From RDXT01 sp033765305 (GTDB lineage Bacteria; Bacteroidota; Bacteroidia; J057), in contig JANRID010000050.1 of NCBI GenBank assembly GCA_033765305.1, forward strand, positions 1 through 64,000: a stretch of 64,000 nt of DNA. The letters run 5' to 3'. A model generated the notes under the pieces. That model ran no database searches and was not told the DNA's origin. It saw only the letters and a list, made by a program, of their open reading frames with translations. Positions 59,452 to 64,000 of the stretch are shown here, piece after piece (positions within the stretch are counted from its first letter, which is position 1; every line of letters begins with the position of its first letter). Made by a program: the position numbers and the translations under genes.

Positions 59452-62400
59452 ATGAGAATTGCAGCTTTACGCCTGGCACTCGCCGGAGGCCTCCTGCTGT
59501 GCGCCCTGCACGCCGCAGCGCAGGTCACTACCGCCGCCATCAGCGGCACCGTCACCAGCCAGCAGGGCGAGCCCCTCGAAGGGGTCGCAGTCACGGCTCT
59601 GCACCAGCCCAGCGGCGTCCGCTACGGCACCACCACCCGCGCCGGCGGCGCCTACGATCTTCCCGGCCTCCGCGTCGGCGGCCCCTACCGCCTGGAATTC
59701 CGCTACACCAGCGCCGCACCCGAGGTCCGCGAGGGCATCTCCCTCCGCCTCGGCCAGAAACTGCTCCTCGATGTGCGCCTCAATGACCTTACGATCGACG
59801 AGGTCGTGATCACCGACGGCGCCATCAACCCCGACCGCACCGGCGCGCAGTACAACTTCGGCTCCGACAAGCTGAGCAATCTGCCGACGATCTCCCGCTC
59901 CGCTTCCGACATCACCCGCCTGACGCCCGGCGCCGACGGCAATTCCTTCGTCGGACGGAATGACCAGTTCAACAATTTTACGGTCGACGGTGCAATCTTC
60001 ACCAACCCCTTCGGCCTCGACGCTGCAACCCCCGGCGGCCAGACCGACGCCCAGCCGATCTCCCTCGATGCCTTCGAGCAGATCAGCGTCTCGGTGGCGC
60101 CCTTCGATGTCACCCAGGCCGGCTTCACCGGCGCCGCCGTCAACGCCGTCACCAAATCCGGCACCAACACCCTCAGCGGCACGGTCTTCGGCTACTTCCG
60201 CAACCAGGACCTGACCGGCGGCAAGATCAATGGCCAGTCCATCGTGGTGCCCGACCTCACGCAGTACCAGACGGGCTTCGCCATCGGCGGCCCCATCATC
60301 CGCAACCGCGCCTTCTTCTTCGTCAACGCCGAGCTGGACCAGCGCGAAGACCTCGGCACGACCTTCGTGGCCCTGGAGCCCGGCCGCATCGGCGAGAATG
60401 TCTCCCGTGTGGAGGCGGCTGACCTGCAGGCCGTTTCCAATGCGCTCTTTCAGCGCTACGAGTATGAGACCGGCCCCTACGAGGGCTACCTGCACAGCAC
60501 CAACAGCCTCAAGGGCATCGCCAAGCTGGACCTCGTGCTCGGCAAGTCGCATACCCTCACGGCGACCTACAACTTCCTCGACGCCTACAAGGACAAGCCG
60601 GCCCACCCCAGCGCCATCGGGCGCCGCGGCCCCGACCTCACCACGCTCCAGTTCCGCAATTCCGGCTACCGGATCAACAACGGCATCAATTCCGGCATCG
60701 TCGAGCTGCGCTCCGTCTTCGGCAACCGGGCCTCCAACAAGCTCCAGGCCGGCGTGACGGCCTTCAACGACAGCCGCGACGCCTTCTCCGACCCCTTCCC
60801 GGTGGTCAACATCAACAAGGAAGGCATCCGCTACATTGTCGCCGGCCACGAGCCCTTCTCCATCAACAACCGCCTCGGCCAGCGCGTGTACCAGTTTACG
60901 GACAACTTCACCCTCTACGCCGGCAAGCATACGCTCACCGCAGGCACGAGCTTCGAGCGCTTCGAGTTTGACAACTCCTTCAACCTCAATGCCTACGGCG
61001 GCACCTTCGGGCCGGGCTTCGAGAGCGTGGCAGCCTTCCTGGACAGCGTGAACTCCGGCGCCTTCGACGACGATGTGGCGGCAGCCCGCCAGACCTACCT
61101 CAACAACGGCGGCGACGACGGCGAAGGCTGGGCCCTGGCCGAGACGAATGTGGGCCAATGGGCGGTCTATCTGCAGGATGAAATCCGCCTTTCCCCGCAG
61201 TTCAGCCTCACCGGCGGCCTGCGCATGGACCTGCCGCTGTATTTCAATACCGCGGAGAAGATCCAGGAGAATATCGACCGCAACTGCTGCTACATCGAGG
61301 ACATCGAATGGTCGGATGAAAACGGCGATCCGGTGACCTTTGTGCACACCGAGCTGCCGCGCCAGCGCCCGCTCATCTCGCCGCGCGTGGGCTTCAACTA
61401 CGACCTTACCGGCGACCAGCGCGCGCAGCTGCGCGGCGGCACCGGCTTCTTTGCCGGCCGTCTGCCCTTCGTGTGGATCGGCAACCAGGTCGCCAACCCC
61501 AACTTCTTCTTCTACAACTACACCCGCCGCGACTTCCGCTTCCCCCAGGTCTGGCGCACCAACCTGGGCTACGACCAGAAGCTCGGCAGCAACTGGACCG
61601 TGACCGCCGACGTGCTCTTCACCCGCGACCTCCAGGCGGCCATGGTGCGCAACTACGGCCTGCGCCTGCCCTCCGGCACCCTGCAGGGCCCCGACAGCCG
61701 CCCCATCTACACGGCAGCGGACCGGGTGCAGGTGTTCGGTGCGGCCACCAATGCCTATGTGTTCACCAACGTGAACCAGGGCTACAGCTTCAACTTCAGC
61801 CTTCAGGTGCAGCGCAGCTTCCCCGACGGCTTTGCGTCGCTGGGCTACAACTTCCTCGATGCGCAGGACATCTCCTCCATCGAAGCGGAAATTTCCTCCG
61901 ACGCCTACGACCGCAACCCGATCTCCGGCAATGCCAACCTGCCCCTGCTCGCGCCGTCGCTCTACGGCACGCGGCACCGCATCTTCGGGTCGGGCTACAA
62001 GACCTTCCGCTACGGCAAGTGGGCCACCACCGTCTCGACCTTCTTCCAGATCGCGCAGGGCGGCACCACGCAGAACGACAACGTGGGCGACTTCCGCTTC
62101 AGCTACACCTACTCCGGCGATCTGAACAACGACGGCTCTGCCCTCAACGACCTGATCTTCATCCCCACCGATGCGCAGCTGGACCAGATGAACTTCGTCA
62201 ATGCCGAGCAGCGCGAGGCCTTCCGGGACTTCATCGAGCAGGATGCCTACCTGAGCGCCAACCGGGGCCGGATCGCGGAGAAATACGCGGTGCTGGCGCC
62301 CTGGTATTCGCAGTGGGACCTCAGCGTGAAGCAGGACCTGATGCTGCAGGCCGGCGAGCGGACCCACAAGATCCAGGCCAGCCTGGACATCCTGGGCTTC

Positions 62401-62589
62401 GGCAACCTGCTGAACTCCAGCTGGGGCGTCAAGCAGCTGCCTGTCAACACCCAGCCCGTGGGCGTCACGGTGGACGGCAACGGCGTGCCTACGTACTCCT
62501 TCGACCCGAGCCTGACGAGCAGCTTCGCGGCCGATTTCAGCCTGGCGTCGCGCTGGCAGGCGCGGATCGGGCTGCGCTATTCCTTCTGA
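59452..62589 (+). CDS. Oar-like TonB-dependent outer membrane receptor
   Basis: The 1045-residue protein has a signal peptide (MRIAALRLALAGGLLLCALH then AAAQ). A carboxypeptidase-regulatory-like domain follows (about 29-112): ISGTVTSQQGEPLEGVAVTA and GAYDLPGLRVGGPYRLEF. Next is a plug domain (about 120-240) with FTVDGAIFTNPFGLD, and a large beta-barrel. The C-terminus ends GLRYSF, with the terminal phenylalanine that outer membrane proteins require. The NNFTVDGA and GFTGAAVNAVTKSGTN motifs are typical of Oar. No SusD partner is seen, so import of a large nutrient is not implied. A UUCG-capped terminator follows. Confidence 0.9.
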   Translation: MRIAALRLALAGGLLLCALHAAAQVTTAAISGTVTSQQGEPLEGVAVTALHQPSGVRYGTTTRAGGAYDLPGLRVGGPYRLEFRYTSAAPEVREGISLRLGQKLLLDVRLNDLTIDEVVITDGAINPDRTGAQYNFGSDKLSNLPTISRSASDITRLTPGADGNSFVGRNDQFNNFTVDGAIFTNPFGLDAATPGGQTDAQPISLDAFEQISVSVAPFDVTQAGFTGAAVNAVTKSGTNTLSGTVFGYFRNQDLTGGKINGQSIVVPDLTQYQTGFAIGGPIIRNRAFFFVNAELDQREDLGTTFVALEPGRIGENVSRVEAADLQAVSNALFQRYEYETGPYEGYLHSTNSLKGIAKLDLVLGKSHTLTATYNFLDAYKDKPAHPSAIGRRGPDLTTLQFRNSGYRINNGINSGIVELRSVFGNRASNKLQAGVTAFNDSRDAFSDPFPVVNINKEGIRYIVAGHEPFSINNRLGQRVYQFTDNFTLYAGKHTLTAGTSFERFEFDNSFNLNAYGGTFGPGFESVAAFLDSVNSGAFDDDVAAARQTYLNNGGDDGEGWALAETNVGQWAVYLQDEIRLSPQFSLTGGLRMDLPLYFNTAEKIQENIDRNCCYIEDIEWSDENGDPVTFVHTELPRQRPLISPRVGFNYDLTGDQRAQLRGGTGFFAGRLPFVWIGNQVANPNFFFYNYTRRDFRFPQVWRTNLGYDQKLGSNWTVTADVLFTRDLQAAMVRNYGLRLPSGTLQGPDSRPIYTAADRVQVFGAATNAYVFTNVNQGYSFNFSLQVQRSFPDGFASLGYNFLDAQDISSIEAEISSDAYDRNPISGNANLPLLAPSLYGTRHRIFGSGYKTFRYGKWATTVSTFFQIAQGGTTQNDNVGDFRFSYTYSGDLNNDGSALNDLIFIPTDAQLDQMNFVNAEQREAFRDFIEQDAYLSANRGRIAEKYAVLAPWYSQWDLSVKQDLMLQAGERTHKIQASLDILGFGNLLNSSWGVKQLPVNTQPVGVTVDGNGVPTYSFDPSLTSSFAADFSLASRWQARIGLRYSF

Positions 62590-62611
62590 GGCCGGCAGCT
62601 TCCGGTTCCGG

Positions 62612-62639
62612 GCGGGCGTGTGCTTCGGCATGCGCCCGC
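62612..62639 (+). terminator. UUCG-capped terminator of the TonB receptor gene
   Basis: A 12-bp stem (GCGGGCG at its base, two wobble pairs) closes a TTCG tetraloop. TTT follows at 62640-62642. It is 23 bases after the stop codon. Confidence 0.8.
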
Positions 62640-62824
62640 TTTGCGTATCCGGATGCGCAGCACAGCCCGCAGACAATCAGCAGTTTCCCTCCGTGAATCC
62701 CGATGCCCTCCGTGTGGCCGCCTGCTCCTGATGCAGATCACTGCTTCCGTCTGCAGATCTCTTCCATACATATTGCGCATGGCTGTATCCGGCAAAAATG
62801 GTATATTATGCCAAAGTGCAAGGA

Positions 62825-63037
62825 ATGATTCTGGTAATTGAATCCAACAACGAGCAGGTCATCCGCCTCATAGCGGAGCTGGCGGCAGCCTTTCAGGCAC
62901 GGGTGCAGATCGAAGGTCTGGACGAAGTGCCTGCAGAGGTCCGCTCGCACCGGACAGCGCTGGGCAGCCGTTTCAAGGGCGGCCTCCGTACCGCCGCTAT
63001 GTATCAGCCTGATCCTGCTGAGTGGTATGAGCAATGA
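62825..63037 (+). CDS. Antitoxin partner of a PIN-domain toxin
   Basis: The 70-residue protein starts MILVIESNNEQVIRLIAELA and ends AMYQPDPAEWYEQ. It is small and acidic, and its TGA overlaps the toxin ATG as ATGA. AAGGA lies just before ATG 62825, so this start is preferred over 62798. No DNA-binding motif is obvious. Assigned as antitoxin from its place and size. Confidence 0.6.
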   Translation: MILVIESNNEQVIRLIAELAAAFQARVQIEGLDEVPAEVRSHRTALGSRFKGGLRTAAMYQPDPAEWYEQ

Positions 63038-63474
63038 AAATTCTGATTGACAGCAGCGTACTGATCGAATTTGAGAAGGGCGTCTGAACCGCGCTGCTCG
63101 AACAGTTGCTTGCCAGTCCGCATCAGCTTTATATTAATCCTGTCATCAGCAGCGAGTACCTTTATCATCTGCTGGGGATCTTGGGCGGACGTGCTCCCAT
63201 GTCGATTGCAGAAAGTGGAAAGGTCGGAGAAGCGCTTGCCGAACATCAGACAAGTACATTTTTGTCTCTGTTTGAACAGTTGCCTATCCGCACAGAAGGA
63301 ATAACACTGGCTATTTCTTTTATGAAAAAGCACAATTTGCTTCCCAATGATGCAATGATCCTGGCAAGCTGCTGCCTGGAGGGAGTGCCTGTTCTCGCGA
63401 GTTATGACTCTGACTTTACAGGAGCATGCAGAGAAGAAGGAATTCGGCTGCTCAACGACGCTTCTGAAGTATAA
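63034..63474 (+). pseudogene. PIN-domain toxin interrupted by a TGA codon
   Basis: ATG 63034 opens MKILIDSSVLIEFEKGV, the first strand of a VapC-like PIN nuclease with its catalytic aspartate (D6). TGA 63085-63087 stops it at codon 18. The same frame then continues for 128 codons with the rest of the domain: TALLEQLLASPHQLYINPVI, SSEYLYHLLG (conserved glutamate), LPNDAMILASCCLE (conserved aspartate) and SYDSDFTGA. A start at 63106 would give a protein without the first aspartate. The gene has no frameshift, only the one stop. It is probably inactive. Confidence 0.8.
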
Positions 63475-63573
63475 AGCCCGGAATACATGCCAGCTCGTTA
63501 TCAGGCATATGCCCGTACAGCGGTAACTACATGGTCCTCGATACCTCCGGGTGGCCAATAATAGGCTCTGCGC

Positions 63574-64000
63574 TTACATCGGATCCACATCCGCCACAAT
63601 GCGGAGGGTTTTGAGCGGAGCCTGCTCGAAGTATGCGGCGATGGCGTCCTGGAGGGCCTGGCGCCAGCCGGCGGCGGGCAGATCTCGGCGCAGCTTGACG
63701 AGGATCTGCATGCGGTAGCGGTTGCGGACACGCGCCACGAGCGCGTAGTCGGGGCCGAGGAGGTTGCTGCCGAAGAGGGGCCGCAGCAGCGCGGCGAGGC
63801 GCTGGCTTTCGGCCTCGATGAAAGCCTGCTCCGGATGCTGGAGCTCCAGCCGCAGCAGCCGCGTGTAGGGCGGATAGCCATTGGCCTGGCGGCCGGGCGT
63901 CTCGCTATCGTAGAAGTGCCGGTACGGCCGTTCGATGGCATTGAGCACCAGATGGTCCGGCATGTAGGTCTGGATGATCACCTGCCCGCGCTTGGTGCTG
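63574..64000 (-). CDS. priA: PriA primosomal helicase, C-terminal part (partial)
   Basis: The frame is open to the window edge. It reads STKRGQVIIQTYMPDHLVLN, then FYDSETPGRQANGYPPYTRL and the small C-terminal domain (ALLRPLFGSNLLGPDYALVA, LRIVADVDPM). QTYMPDH and YPPY are standard blocks in the C-terminal half of PriA. PriA restarts stalled replication forks. Start and helicase motifs lie beyond base 64000. Confidence 0.9.
   Translation of the reverse strand, partial: STKRGQVIIQTYMPDHLVLNAIERPYRHFYDSETPGRQANGYPPYTRLLRLELQHPEQAFIEAESQRLAALLRPLFGSNLLGPDYALVARVRNRYRMQILVKLRRDLPAAGWRQALQDAIAAYFEQAPLKTLRIVADVDPM

Noticed and set aside
59467..62676. A 1069-codon open frame antisense to the TonB receptor
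   Set aside because: Its composition is typical of the reverse frame of a GC-rich gene, and the receptor on the plus strand has clear domains.
63085..63087. TGA in the PIN toxin read as selenocysteine
   Set aside because: PIN nucleases have no selenocysteine at this place, and no selenocysteine insertion structure is evident next to it. A nonsense mutation is simpler.

Overview
The window looks like a GC-rich Bacteroidota chromosome, most likely of the Saprospiria type. This is inferred from type IX secretion (T9SS) C-terminal sorting domains, a fused SecDF, a NagB-LmbE fusion, an Oar-like TonB receptor, a UpxY-type NusG paralogue, a DUF1573 protein, and promoters of the TTG-N19-21-TAnnTTTG form. 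No tRNA or rRNA was recognised.

Layout. 1-4.7 kb: the end of a T9SS cargo gene, a UpxY/NusG-like antiterminator, a leader with a duplicated 20-bp element, and a very AT-rich gene for a secreted 1108-aa protein of unknown function. 4.9-22.4 kb: a probable integrated island. A decayed IS3-type orfA/orfB lies at one end and a tyrosine-recombinase scrap at the other. Between them are five large co-directional genes: a PhoD-like metallophosphatase, a DUF6603-like beta-rich giant, and three giant proteins without recognised function. This is the best candidate for an undescribed system. 22.6-25.3 kb: four small uncharacterised genes, three with membrane segments. 25.4-26.8 kb: a VWA protein. 26.9-29.8 kb (minus strand): a patch of toxin-antitoxin-like and element-associated genes (ParE pair, DUF433/DUF5615 pair, Uma2, XisH/XisI) plus a 53-bp tandem repeat.

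29.8-57 kb is mostly housekeeping: a DeoR regulator with a NagB-LmbE fusion, two serine hydrolases, a T9SS-exported repeat protein, a FabG / KAS III-like / hydrolase operon, an ankyrin protein, MetF, an ExbB-ExbD-ExbD-like cluster, SecDF, a CxxCH/FG-GAP lipoprotein, a copper-type P-ATPase, DUF1573, a histone H1-like protein and a PLP alpha-oxoamine synthase. 57-64 kb: an SRPBCC/GyrI-like protein, a 12-repeat CRISPR array without cas genes in view, an Oar-like TonB receptor, a third toxin-antitoxin pair and the 3' part of priA.

Three toxin-antitoxin pairs share one state: the antitoxin reads through and the toxin is broken (frameshift, truncation, nonsense codon). Promoters, terminators and intercistronic gaps support separate transcription units for deoR-nagB, exbB-exbD and secDF, and a polycistronic unit for the five-gene island. 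All assignments rest on reading motifs by eye; no database search was run.
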